From Bradyrhizobium sp. SRL28 (GTDB taxonomy: Bacteria; Pseudomonadota; Alphaproteobacteria; Rhizobiales; Xanthobacteraceae): a stretch of 64,000 nucleotides of DNA. Position numbers and translations under genes: made by a program. Position 1 is the stretch's first letter, and each line of letters begins with the position of its first letter. The stretch covers positions 28,918 to 92,917 of the forward strand of contig NZ_JAHEAG010000029.1 in NCBI RefSeq assembly GCF_018596315.1, given 5' to 3'. Below are positions 8,946 through 16,677 of this stretch, piece after piece. The notes beneath the pieces were generated by a model, which did no database searches, had not been told where the DNA came from, and worked only from the letters and a program-made list of their open reading frames with translations.

Positions 8946-9301
8946 TATGGAGTCTCCCCATTGGCCGCCGCCCAACCGCGAGAAAAGACCCCGCCCCGTG
9001 TCCACAGCACGGCGAAAACTGGGAATCTTCGGGCAACACCGGGCAAAAGCTGGGCAATGGTGTTGCAGCGAGCATATGCCGTCGGCATTTTTGCCGATGC
9101 GGGCCTCCCTCGGGAGGGCTGCGCCGGATGCGAGCCCGCGCAATCAATGATATGAGCCTGCCGTCCGCGCAGGCGATCGTTCCGATCCCCGGACGGGGGC
9201 CGCCGCGCCGGTGCGCCGGGAACTCAGATCACGACCTTGTGATCGGATCGTCCTGACGTAACAAATTGAAAGATCGACCGAATTGCAGGGTAGGAGCGCT
9301 C
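8946..9301. other. Divergent intergenic region
   Basis: This 356-base region separates the exported-protein gene (minus) from the ECF sigma gene (plus). The right end holds a probable ECF promoter at 9258-9282 and a strong ribosome-binding site. I see no gene in the remainder; open frames there are unsupported. Confidence 0.6.
9258..9282 (+). promoter_or_regulatory. Probable ECF-type autoregulatory promoter
   Basis: GTAACA at 9258-9263 and CGAA at 9279-9282 are 15 bases apart. From recall, SigF/EcfF-type (NrsF-linked) sigma factors use a GTAACC -35 and a CGAA -10 about 16 bases apart. The site lies 20 bases upstream of the preferred start of the sigma gene, as expected for autoregulation. 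It also rules out the upstream TTG at 9266, which would fall inside the promoter. Confidence 0.55.
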
Positions 9302-9847
9302 TTGCGCGAACGGGATGACGAATGGACCGGCCTGATGCGGTCGGCCATTGCAGGCGACAGTGCGGCGTATCATCGCCTGCTCAAGGCCGTCACGCCGGTG
9401 CTCCGGGCCGCGGCGCGCCGTGGTCTGGCTCGGGCAGGGCAACCGGTCGATCAATCCGAGGACATCGTGCAGGACATTTTGCTGGCGGTCCATCTGAAGC
9501 GGCACACCTGGGACGTCACCGCCCCGTTTGCCCCATGGCTGTTTGCGATCGCCCGTAACAAGCTGATCGATGCGTTGCGCCGCCGCGGCCGGCGCATTTT
9601 CGTCGATATCGACGATTTCGCCGAGACGCTGCCGGGCGAAGCGCCGGCTGAGACCGCTTCGGCGAGCGAGGTTGCCGCCCAGCTTCAGACGCTGCCGGCG
9701 CGGCAGCGCGACGTGTTGCAGTCGATCGCCGTCGACAGCGCCTCGATCAAGGATACGGCCGCGAAATTTTCGATGACGGAGGGCGCGGTGCGGGTGGCGC
9801 TGCACCGGGGGCTGGCCAGCCTGACGGCGAAGCTACGGGAACTGTGA
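9302..9847 (+). CDS. ecfF: ECF RNA polymerase sigma factor (SigF/EcfF-like)
   Basis: The protein has an ECF architecture. Region 2 includes EDIVQDILLAVH and PFAPWLFAIARNKLIDALRRR, and region 4 includes LPARQRDVLQSIAVDSASIKDTAAKF followed by the HTH MTEGAVRVALHRGL. I chose the TTG at 9302 (181 aa) because GGTAGGAG lies seven bases upstream and the probable promoter covers the earlier TTG at 9266. The next gene is the cognate NrsF/OsrA-type anti-sigma factor, two bases downstream. This pairing is known from Caulobacter SigF-NrsF and Bradyrhizobium EcfF-OsrA, which respond to oxidants or metals. The symbol is by analogy. Confidence 0.85.
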   Translation: MRERDDEWTGLMRSAIAGDSAAYHRLLKAVTPVLRAAARRGLARAGQPVDQSEDIVQDILLAVHLKRHTWDVTAPFAPWLFAIARNKLIDALRRRGRRIFVDIDDFAETLPGEAPAETASASEVAAQLQTLPARQRDVLQSIAVDSASIKDTAAKFSMTEGAVRVALHRGLASLTAKLREL

Positions 9848-9849
9848 GA

Positions 9850-10488
9850 ATGGATACCGATCAGCTCATTCGAACGCTAGCAGCCGACAATACGCACCGG
9901 GCGCGGCCCGTCGGCTTTGCGCTGATGCTGGCGCTTTTGGCTGCCGCGCCGGTTTCGCTTCTGATGTTCTTTACCGAACTCGGCGTCAGGCCCGACGTGA
10001 TGGTTGCGATGCGCAACCCGTTCTTCGACCTGAAATTCGCGGTGACGCTGGCGCTGGCGATTGCGGCGATTGCCGTCAGCCTGCATCTGTCGCGGCCTGA
10101 GGCCTCGCTGCGCGGATTTGGCTGGCTGCTGCTGGCGCCGGTCGGGATTTTGAGCGCGGCGATCGGCGGCGAGATGATGATGCCGCAGCGGTTGCCGATG
10201 ATGACGCGGCTGGTCGGCAAGAATTGGTGGACGTGCCTGACCGCGATCCCGCTGATGTCGCTACCGCTGCTGGCCGGTGCGCTGATCGGGCTGCGTCACG
10301 GTGCGCCGGCGCGGCCGGCGGTCGCCGGCGCCATCGCCGGGCTGTTGTCGGCGGGACTGGCGGCGACGCTCTACGCCTCGCATTGCACGGACGATTCACC
10401 GCTGTTCGTGGCTGCCTGGTACACGATCGCGACCGCGCTGGTGACGGCGATCGGCGCGCTCGCCGGAGCGAAGCTGCTCAGGTACTAG
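9850..10488 (+). CDS. osrA: NrsF/OsrA-type transmembrane anti-sigma factor (DUF1109)
   Basis: This 212-residue integral membrane protein has about six membrane helices and a short cytoplasmic N terminus (MDTDQLIRTLAAD) that should hold the sigma factor. I prefer the ATG at 9850 over the GTG at 9844. With this start the only two cysteines fall at 129 (WWTCLTAIP) and 179 (ASHCTDDSP). As I recall, these are exactly the positions of the redox-sensing pair described for Bradyrhizobium OsrA. Oxidation of that pair would release the sigma factor. The family and topology are clear; the inducing signal is inferred by homology. Confidence 0.87.
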   Translation: MDTDQLIRTLAADNTHRARPVGFALMLALLAAAPVSLLMFFTELGVRPDVMVAMRNPFFDLKFAVTLALAIAAIAVSLHLSRPEASLRGFGWLLLAPVGILSAAIGGEMMMPQRLPMMTRLVGKNWWTCLTAIPLMSLPLLAGALIGLRHGAPARPAVAGAIAGLLSAGLAATLYASHCTDDSPLFVAAWYTIATALVTAIGALAGAKLLRY

Positions 10489-10498
10489 GCGCCAGAGC

Positions 10499-10619
10499 GT
10501 AGCCCGGATGCAGCCAACGGGTCGCGCGAATGCGCGCCCGATGACAGGCTCCGCGAAATCCGGGACTCTTTCGCTAGCGGGCAGGAACCCCGGATTGCGC
10601 TGCGCTCCATCCGGGCTAC
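10499..10619. repeat. Dispersed palindromic element (GTAGCCCGGATG type)
   Basis: Perfect 12-bp terminal inverted repeats, GTAGCCCGGATG at 10499-10510 and its complement at 10608-10619, enclose a GC-rich interior. Its bases 10514-10555 are identical, in opposite orientation, to 7317-7358 inside a repeat of another terminal type. It lies between the convergent osrA-like and DUF2336 genes. Both termini are familiar from Bradyrhizobium genomes, where such elements are multicopy. Confidence 0.88.
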
Positions 10620-10642
10620 TAGCTGAATTCTGGCAGCAGGGC

Positions 10643-11785
10643 TCAGATACCAGGCGCGGGCGCTGTGGGCGCATTCTGCTGCATGCGGTGGAAGCGCAGC
10701 ACCTGCTGCGCCGTCGACGGCCGCAGCCGCTCATAGGTGTCCTGGCAGGCGGCAAGGTCGGCCGGCTCCCCGCCGGACAGTTCGTCGCGCATCCTGATGA
10801 TGGTCCTGACTGTCGACCACGACAGCCCTGCGACCTTCGCCAGGATCATCACGCCTTCGGCTCGGGTTTCGATCATCATGTTCTCGGCGATCGCCACCGG
10901 GACGTTGGCGAGCGCTGCGATCGACGCATTGGCCTCGTCGAACTTGCCGGCCTTGGCAAACGACGCCACCTCGGATTCGTCGAGCCGGCCGTCCTCGTAC
11001 AGCGACTTGACCAGCGCGTGCGCAATCGCAGTGTCCTTGGTGATCGTCGCGGTCGCCGAGCGCGCGCGCCGCGTCGCTTCCTTGACCGCGGTCGGCACTT
11101 GCGCCGCCTGCTGCGGGTTGGCGGCCTCCAGCCGCTGCCGCACCGTGTCGGAGGCCTTGGCGAGCAGTTTCAGATAGAGATGCCGCGGCACGGACGGACG
11201 CAGGCCGATACAGGTCGTGAGATTGTCGTCGCCCTCGGCGCGGCTGACGAGGCGGGTAAAGCCGCGCTCGGTGAACTCCGCGCCCGGATTCTTCACGGTC
11301 GACTGGATCACCTCATCGTTGCCGCGCTGGACCAGTACATCGGTGACCGCGCCGCTCAGGGTCTTGCGGGTCGAAATCGCCATCAAATGCGCCTGGCTCT
11401 TGCTGCGCGCATTCTCGATCAGGGTCTTGTCGTCGAGTCGCATCGACTGCGACAGCACGGGACCTGCCACCTCGATGACATCATCGAAAGCAAGCGCGCG
11501 AATGGTGAGCGGCGGGGCGGTGTCGACCGGGGCTAGACGGTTGGCCAGCAGCATCTTGGCCGAGGTTTCGATGTGGTCGATCAGGCACTGGAAGACATCG
11601 TCGAACAGCCCGACCTGCTCGTCCGAATAGTCCACCGCGCCGTTGATGAAGAGATCGGTTACCCGGCGCAGGGTTTCTACCCGGCGAGCGACGGTTCCGT
11701 GCGCAAGGGTGGACTGCAACTCGTCGAGCAGACTTCCGGGGGAGGGAGATCCGGGAGAGGAAGACTTGGCGGCTTTCGAAATCAT
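10643..11785 (-). CDS. DUF2336 domain protein
   Basis: A soluble helical protein of 380 residues with the DUF2336 pattern: an N-terminal HEAT-like stretch (ARRVETLRRVTDLFING, then YSDEQVGLFDDVFQCLIDHIET) and a conserved C-terminal part including VPVAIAENMMIETRAEGVMILAKVAGLSW. There is no signal peptide or membrane segment. I chose the ATG at 11785 (MISKAAKSS). The gene lies 63 bases downstream of a diguanylate cyclase gene on the same strand, which suggests a role in c-di-GMP-linked signalling; this is inference, since DUF2336 has no firm function. A second member is at 49421-50401. Confidence 0.8.
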   Translation of the reverse strand: MISKAAKSSSPGSPSPGSLLDELQSTLAHGTVARRVETLRRVTDLFINGAVDYSDEQVGLFDDVFQCLIDHIETSAKMLLANRLAPVDTAPPLTIRALAFDDVIEVAGPVLSQSMRLDDKTLIENARSKSQAHLMAISTRKTLSGAVTDVLVQRGNDEVIQSTVKNPGAEFTERGFTRLVSRAEGDDNLTTCIGLRPSVPRHLYLKLLAKASDTVRQRLEAANPQQAAQVPTAVKEATRRARSATATITKDTAIAHALVKSLYEDGRLDESEVASFAKAGKFDEANASIAALANVPVAIAENMMIETRAEGVMILAKVAGLSWSTVRTIIRMRDELSGGEPADLAACQDTYERLRPSTAQQVLRFHRMQQNAPTAPAPGI

Positions 11786-11848
11786 GACTCTGTCCTGGAG
11801 CAAAGACCGGCGGCGGATTCTCCGCGACCGGAGCTGGAATATGTCGGA

Positions 11849-12997
11849 TCAGGCGCTGGTAATGCGGTTGCGTCCCTGTGCCTTGGCTGCATAAAGCGCG
11901 CTGTCGGCGCGCGCGAGGAATGTGTCTGACGTCTCGTTCGAATTCAGCGTTGCAACGCCTGCCGACATCGTCACCTTCATGCCGGGCGAGAATGCGCTCC
12001 AGTCGAGCTCGGCAATAATGGCGCGCAGCCGGTCGAGCGCCCGCATGGCCTGGCCGGCGTCCATGTCGGGCAGCACCAGCAGGAATTCCTCGCCGCCATA
12101 GCGGCCGAACCGGTCGACGCTGCGGATGTTGGCGAACATGGTGATCGAGAATGTCCGCAACACCTCGTCGCCGGTCGGATGGCCGTAGGCGTCGTTGATG
12201 CGCTTGAACCAGTCGAGGTCGATCAGTGCGATGGAGCAGGGCGATCCGCCGCGGGTCGCGCGGGCGATCTCCTCCTCCAGCATTCGCATGATGCAGCGCC
12301 GGTTGGATGCCCCCGTCAATTCGTCGAGTTCGGCAAGCTCCTCGATGCGCTTGTACGCCGCTTTCAGTTCGAAGCTGCGGTCGTAGAGCATCTTGCGCAT
12401 GGTGCTGCCATACAGTCCCACGAAGGCGCACTGTCCGATCGTGAGGACAAAGGAAAGCATGGCCGCAACGCGTTCGGTCTGGGTGGTAATCGGCAGGCCG
12501 ATCGGGGTGCTGCTGAAGAGGAAGATCGGCGCCAGCCCGATCATGGTGAGCGTCCAGGAGATGATCGCCTGCTGTGAGGTCATTCGCAGCGCGCCGAATC
12601 CGAATATTAGGAATACGACGCTCAGGAAGACAAACCCGATCTGTGGGGCCGCCAGCAGAAAACAAATCTGGAGTGCGAGGTGGCCGGCGACCTGGAAGAT
12701 CGTGAGATAGTGGTCTTCGAAACGGTCGTTGAAGTGGGCTTCCGACAACACGACAAACACCGAGAGCAATCCGATGCCGGAAAGGAAATAGGCCGACGGA
12801 ATGATGATCGGGATGGTGCCGGCGTAGCAATAGACCAGCAGGACCGAAGTAATGAGCGCGTAGCTGACGCCCTGGACGGCCAGCATATGGCGGCGCTGGC
12901 CGACGCGGCGCTGTAATACTTCGAGCGGAAGGCGGGCCGCGTGCGCGATCGCACTATTGGAGCCTTGCCCCTGAAGCAATGAAGCCGCGCTGCTCAT
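11849..12997 (-). CDS. Membrane-bound diguanylate cyclase (GGDEF)
   Basis: The 382-residue protein has about six membrane helices between residues 40 and 200, a short coiled linker (KAAYKRIEELAELDELTGASNR) and a complete GGDEF domain. The active-site loop is GGEEF at 301-305. The inhibitory I-site RSVD at 292-295 lies five residues upstream, so the enzyme should make c-di-GMP from two GTP and be feedback-inhibited. No EAL domain is present. The membrane part resembles no named sensor that I recognise. It is probably co-transcribed with the DUF2336 gene just downstream. Confidence 0.93.
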   Translation of the reverse strand: MSSAASLLQGQGSNSAIAHAARLPLEVLQRRVGQRRHMLAVQGVSYALITSVLLVYCYAGTIPIIIPSAYFLSGIGLLSVFVVLSEAHFNDRFEDHYLTIFQVAGHLALQICFLLAAPQIGFVFLSVVFLIFGFGALRMTSQQAIISWTLTMIGLAPIFLFSSTPIGLPITTQTERVAAMLSFVLTIGQCAFVGLYGSTMRKMLYDRSFELKAAYKRIEELAELDELTGASNRRCIMRMLEEEIARATRGGSPCSIALIDLDWFKRINDAYGHPTGDEVLRTFSITMFANIRSVDRFGRYGGEEFLLVLPDMDAGQAMRALDRLRAIIAELDWSAFSPGMKVTMSAGVATLNSNETSDTFLARADSALYAAKAQGRNRITSA

Positions 12998-13416
12998 GTC
13001 CCGTCGCTATTGGAGTGTGCCGGACGAAACTTTAGGGAATAAAGCCTTTAGGTTTGGTATCTTTTGAGCTGAATCGGGTCCGTTAAAACCCTGCCATTGC
13101 ACTGTTTCGTAACGGAAATCTGCCGGATTCCGATAGCGCGGAACCCGCTTGTACGGGAGCCCTGGGCGTAACGCAGATGCTGCCCCGCCCGCGAAGCCTT
13201 GCTAAGGTTGTGGGGTGAGGCGTCTTTAGGAAAGTGTTTCCGTATTATGGTACCAATTTTGCGATTCAGCTCGTTCTCGCCGGAAAAGTGGCCTGGTAAA
13301 GGCCGTCTGTGGGGTAGATCACACATGCACTCCGGGCATTGCCGTAATGTGAAGAATCTCACCTTTCACATCGAACCGCCGGCCTCTCCCGTCAGACCAA
13401 CTTTGCGAGACGGCCA
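12998..13416. other. Divergent intergenic region between GGDEF and sigma genes
   Basis: This 419-base region carries the promoters of the diguanylate cyclase (minus) and the ECF sigma operon (plus). Visible structures are a GGAAAGTGTTTCC palindrome at 13229-13241 and a CRP-like site at 13348-13363. Short open frames in it lack ribosome-binding sites or conserved features. Confidence 0.5.
13348..13363 (+). promoter_or_regulatory. CRP-like palindrome TGTGA-N6-TCACC
   Basis: The sequence TGTGA AGAATC TCACC matches nine of the ten fixed bases of the CRP half-site pair TGTGA-N6-TCACA. An additional TTCACA follows at 13365-13370. It lies 54 bases upstream of the sigma-factor start, a position suited to a class II activator site or an operator. 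The regulator is not known; CRP/FNR-family proteins are plausible. Confidence 0.4.
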
Positions 13417-13986
13417 TTGAGCGCGACACAGGCGGCTTCAGACGAAGTTCTGATCGCTCGGATCGCTCAAGGCGACCGGCTCGCCATGCAGGTGCTTTAC
13501 GGAAGGCACCATGTCAGGGTGTTCCGTTTCGGGCTTCGGCTCGTAAGGGATGAACAGATTGCGGAAGACCTCATCAGCGAGGTTTTTCTCGATGTGTGGC
13601 GCCAGGCCGGCAAGTTCGAAGGCCGATCCGCCGTTACCACCTGGCTGTTGGCGATTACGCGGTTCAAGGCCCTTTCGGCACTTAGGCGTCGCAAGGACGT
13701 TGGGCTGGACGACGAGACCGCGAACGCGATCGAGGATACGTCCGACGATCCGGAAGTGGTGGTGCAGAAAAAGGATACGGGTGAAGCGTTGCGGAAGTGC
13801 CTGACGGGACTTTCGCCAGAGCATCGGGAAATCGTCGATCTCGTCTACTACCACGAGAAGTCCGTGGAAGAGGTGGCCGAAATCGTCGGTATTCCGGAGA
13901 ACACCGTCAAGACGCGCCTGTTTTATGCGCGCAAGAAATTGGCCGAGTTGCTCAAGGCAGCAGGCATAGAGCGAGGTTGGCCATGA
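13417..13986 (+). CDS. ECF RNA polymerase sigma factor (RpoE-like) of the subtilase cassette
   Basis: A typical 189-residue ECF factor: region 2 includes AEDLISEVFLDVWRQAGKF and TTWLLAITRFKALSALRRRK, and region 4 includes LSPEHREIVDLVYYHEKSVEEVAEIVGIPENTVKTRLFYARKKL. The start is a TTG at 13417 with only a weak ribosome-binding site; no ATG further in would preserve region 2. The stop overlaps the ATG of the anti-sigma gene by four bases, so the two are translationally coupled. An exported S8 peptidase follows. Together they look like one envelope-stress signalling cassette. Confidence 0.88.
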   Translation: MSATQAASDEVLIARIAQGDRLAMQVLYGRHHVRVFRFGLRLVRDEQIAEDLISEVFLDVWRQAGKFEGRSAVTTWLLAITRFKALSALRRRKDVGLDDETANAIEDTSDDPEVVVQKKDTGEALRKCLTGLSPEHREIVDLVYYHEKSVEEVAEIVGIPENTVKTRLFYARKKLAELLKAAGIERGWP

Positions 13987-14696
13987 TGGCAGCGAGCACA
14001 AAAATGCTGGATCAAGAGCCCAGCGATATCGAGATGCTGTTGCCGTTCCATGCGGCCGGTACCTTGAGCGCGCGCGATGCACGTCGCGTCGAGGAAGCGC
14101 TCGCCGCCGATGCAGACCTCGCCCGCCAATTTGCCGTCATCCGCGAAGAATATGCCGAGACGATCAGCCTCAACGAGAGCCTGGGTGCGCCGTCGGCGCG
14201 CGCCATGGCGAAGTTGTTTGCTGCGATCGACGAAGAGCCCGAGCGCAAGCCGTCGGTCCAGGTCAGCCTGTCTGCCCGGATATCGGAATTTTTCGCAAGG
14301 CTGTCGCCGCGCACGTTGGCCTGGTCGGCGAGCCTCGGCGCCGTGGCGTTGCTGTTGCAGGCCGGCGTGATTGGCGCCGTGCTGATGAAGAACCAGACCG
14401 CTTCGTTCCAGACCGCCTCGCTTAGCATGAACGAGTCGTCGTCCGCGCCCATCACGCGCGATCTTGGCAGCAGCGCCGCGCCGACGCGCGCGCTGGTGCG
14501 GTTTGCGCCGGAAGCCCGGATCGCCGACATCACCGCGTTGCTCGACAATTACCAGGCCTCGATCGTCGACGGCGCCAAGGGCGGCATGTTCCGGCTGCAG
14601 TTTGGCAACAAGGCGATGAGCAAGGATGAAGCTGCTGGCCTGCTCGCCAGGCTGCAGCGCGAGAAGATCGTCAGCCTCGCGGTGGCAACGCCGTAG
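13983..14696 (+). CDS. Transmembrane anti-sigma factor with prodomain-like C-terminal domain
   Basis: The ATG at 13983 overlaps the sigma gene stop (ATGA). The 237-residue product has a cytoplasmic N-terminal anti-sigma-like helical region (about 15-65, FHAAGTLSARDARRVEEALAADADLARQF). It lacks the His-x3-Cys-x2-Cys zinc motif. A single membrane helix follows at about 112-135. The C-terminal domain (about 168-234), in the periplasm by topology, has the alternating pattern RALVRFAPEARIADITALLD...GGMFRLQF. This resembles subtilase prodomains and I9-type inhibitors. The next gene is a secreted subtilase, which suggests that the domain is a target or inhibitor of it. The domain resemblance is by eye. 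Confidence 0.75.
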   Translation: MMAASTKMLDQEPSDIEMLLPFHAAGTLSARDARRVEEALAADADLARQFAVIREEYAETISLNESLGAPSARAMAKLFAAIDEEPERKPSVQVSLSARISEFFARLSPRTLAWSASLGAVALLLQAGVIGAVLMKNQTASFQTASLSMNESSSAPITRDLGSSAAPTRALVRFAPEARIADITALLDNYQASIVDGAKGGMFRLQFGNKAMSKDEAAGLLARLQREKIVSLAVATP

Positions 14697-14729
14697 AGGC
14701 TGCCGGCGCCCCGGGAAGGCCGAGGTTCC

Positions 14730-16463
14730 ATGATTCACGATGGCCCGAATTGGCTGATGAAGACGCGCCGCGCGGCATTGATTTTGTCGGCGGCGTTTCT
14801 GCCATTGATGGCGTTCGCAGCCTCGGCGGTTCATGCGCAAAGCATCATGCGCACGCCCAATCTCAATGTCGGGGCGCGGACGCCTACCATCAATCCAACG
14901 ATTACGCCGCGGGTCAACCCGACCATCGCGGCTCGGCCGGTCGTGCGCGCCGATACCGTCGCGCGGACGCCGCCGTCCCGGATCGGCACCATGAGTTCGA
15001 CCCTGCGGGTCCGCCCGGGGGCGGGCGTGCCGTCGACGCTGCCCCATGCGCGGTTTTCGCCCAACCTCTATCCGGCCTGCCAGTATGCGTTCCGCGGCCC
15101 CGACGGCGAATGTTTCGATCGTCCGGTGATGTCGGCCGGCGACGGCAATGGCGGCTCGGCCCAGAAGGGCAATGGCGGATCGCGCAACAACAACGCGCAG
15201 GCCGCGGTCAATCTGCGCACGGTCCAGAACGAGCTCGTCGCCGAAATCGACGGCGCGTTATCCACCGCCGAGGCCGATGAACTGGCGCGGCGTCATGGCC
15301 TGGAGCGCATCGCCTCGCAGAGTTTCCCGCTGCTCGGCGGCACCATCGGCCTGTTCCGCATCGTCGATCGGCGGCCGGTGGACACGGTGCGCCGCGAACT
15401 CGCGGCCGACGGCAGCGTGCGTTCGGTGCAGCTCAATTTCCGCTACTTTCTGCAGCAGCAGAAGAAGCCCGCGATCGAGGGTGACGCCGCGCAATACGCG
15501 ATCGCCCAGCTCCGGCTGCCGCAGGCACACGCGCTCGTCCGCGGCATGAACGTCACCATCGCGGTGATCGATTCAGGTGTCGACGTCAAACATCCCGAAC
15601 TCGCCAATTCGGTCGCCGACAGTTTCGACGCGCTCGGCAGCAGCGAGGGTCCGCATGTCCACGGTACCGGCATTGCCGGCGCGATCGTCGCGCATGCCAA
15701 ACTGATGGGCAGCGCGCCGGAGGCGAGGTTGCTTGCGATCCGCGCATTCGGTGCGGGATCGAAGGGCGCGGAGAGCACCTCCTATGTGATCCTGAGGGGA
15801 TTGGACTACGCGGCGGAGCATGGCGCGCAGATCATCAATATGAGCTTTGCCGGTCCAAAGGATCCGCTGATCGAGCGGGGGATCGCCGCCACCGCAGCCC
15901 GTGGCATCCTGATGGTGGCTGCGGCCGGCAATGCCGGCGCGAAATCGCCGCCGCTCTATCCGGGCGCCAATCCGAACGTGATCGCGGTGAGCGGAACCGA
16001 CGCGCAGGAAAGGCTGTTTGCGGCGTCGAACCGGGGCAACCACATCGCGATAGCAGCTCCGGGCGCGGATATCTTCCTGCCGGCGCCGGATGAAAAATAT
16101 CAGATCACGTCGGGCACGTCGTTCTCCGCGGCCTATGTCAGCGGCGTTGTGGCGCTGATGCTGGAGCGCAATCCTGCATTGAAGCCTGGCGATGTTCGCG
16201 CGATCCTGACGAAGACCGCCCGCGATCTCGGCGCCCCCGGCCGCGACGATCAGTTCGGAGCAGGCGGGACGGACGCCTTCGCCGCCGTCACCGCGGCGAC
16301 CGCCGCGCCGGCAGTTCCGCTTGCCTCGGTTTCCGGCAAGCCTGCGGGAGAAAAATCGCCGGCGCTTGACCCGTCTGCCGATAACGCTTCCGTGAGCCGG
16401 GCGCTGAACGATCCCCCGCCGTCGATGGCGTCGGACAAATCGGCCGCAAACGCCGCGAAATAG
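14730..16463 (+). CDS. Exported S8 (subtilisin-like) serine peptidase
   Basis: A 577-residue preproenzyme. It has a signal peptide (cleavage near AVHAQS, residue 37) and a Pro/Thr/Arg-rich linker to about 110. A prodomain-like region at about 163-240 includes LVAEIDGALSTAEADELARRHGL, and the S8 catalytic domain follows. The triad is Asp281 (VIDSGVD), His311 (HVHGTG) and Ser464 (SGTSFSAAYV), with oxyanion Asn401 (AAAGNAG). The tail after about 510 is Ala/Pro-rich and disordered. GAGG lies near the ATG at 14730; Met10 is also possible. The sigma and anti-sigma genes are directly upstream, so regulation of, or by, that pair is likely. Confidence 0.92.
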   Translation: MIHDGPNWLMKTRRAALILSAAFLPLMAFAASAVHAQSIMRTPNLNVGARTPTINPTITPRVNPTIAARPVVRADTVARTPPSRIGTMSSTLRVRPGAGVPSTLPHARFSPNLYPACQYAFRGPDGECFDRPVMSAGDGNGGSAQKGNGGSRNNNAQAAVNLRTVQNELVAEIDGALSTAEADELARRHGLERIASQSFPLLGGTIGLFRIVDRRPVDTVRRELAADGSVRSVQLNFRYFLQQQKKPAIEGDAAQYAIAQLRLPQAHALVRGMNVTIAVIDSGVDVKHPELANSVADSFDALGSSEGPHVHGTGIAGAIVAHAKLMGSAPEARLLAIRAFGAGSKGAESTSYVILRGLDYAAEHGAQIINMSFAGPKDPLIERGIAATAARGILMVAAAGNAGAKSPPLYPGANPNVIAVSGTDAQERLFAASNRGNHIAIAAPGADIFLPAPDEKYQITSGTSFSAAYVSGVVALMLERNPALKPGDVRAILTKTARDLGAPGRDDQFGAGGTDAFAAVTAATAAPAVPLASVSGKPAGEKSPALDPSADNASVSRALNDPPPSMASDKSAANAAK

Positions 16464-16557
16464 CCTGCTCCGCAGCGATTTTCCGGCAATCTCCCCTGAA
16501 GCCGAGGTCAAAAAAATCGCCTGATATTTTGAACGTCCGGCGAGGGTGCTGCGACTT

Positions 16558-16677
16558 ATCTATGTGGGAGCGGTAATCCCTCCCCATCGGCTGTATTCGG
16601 CGCGAGCGCCCATCCACCCCAAGCGCCCCATATGGCTTGACCCGTCCGGTTGTCCCCCCGGACGGGTCTTTCATTTC
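16558..16677 (+). ncRNA. Candidate small RNA with intrinsic terminator
   Basis: About 120 bases fold into successive hairpins. ATGTGGGAG (from 16562) pairs with CTCCCCAT, then GGCGCGAGCGCC forms a short hairpin, and a perfect 11-bp terminator follows. A TTGAAC at 16529-16534 could be a -35 box, but no good -10 is visible. The CCCTCCCC segment resembles anti-Shine-Dalgarno motifs of alphaproteobacterial sRNAs. It may instead be only the 3' UTR of the subtilase mRNA. No known RNA family is recognised. Confidence 0.35.
16639..16677 (+). terminator. Rho-independent terminator
   Basis: GACCCGTCCGG (16639-16649) pairs perfectly with CCGGACGGGTC (16658-16668) around an eight-base loop and is followed by TTTCATTT. 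It serves plus-strand transcription, either the sigma/anti-sigma/subtilase operon or a small RNA starting after it. Confidence 0.8.

Noticed and set aside
9266..9301. TTG at 9266 as start of the ECF sigma factor
   Set aside because: It lies between the -35 and -10 of the predicted promoter, while TTG 9302 has a strong ribosome-binding site.
13048..13362. Minus-strand frame of 104 codons upstream of the sigma operon
   Set aside because: No ribosome-binding site, no conserved features, and it covers the probable promoter region.
16558..16677. 6S RNA or SRP RNA gene
   Set aside because: The region lacks the SRP tetraloop and asymmetric-bubble signatures and the 6S central bubble; kept only as an unassigned small RNA candidate.
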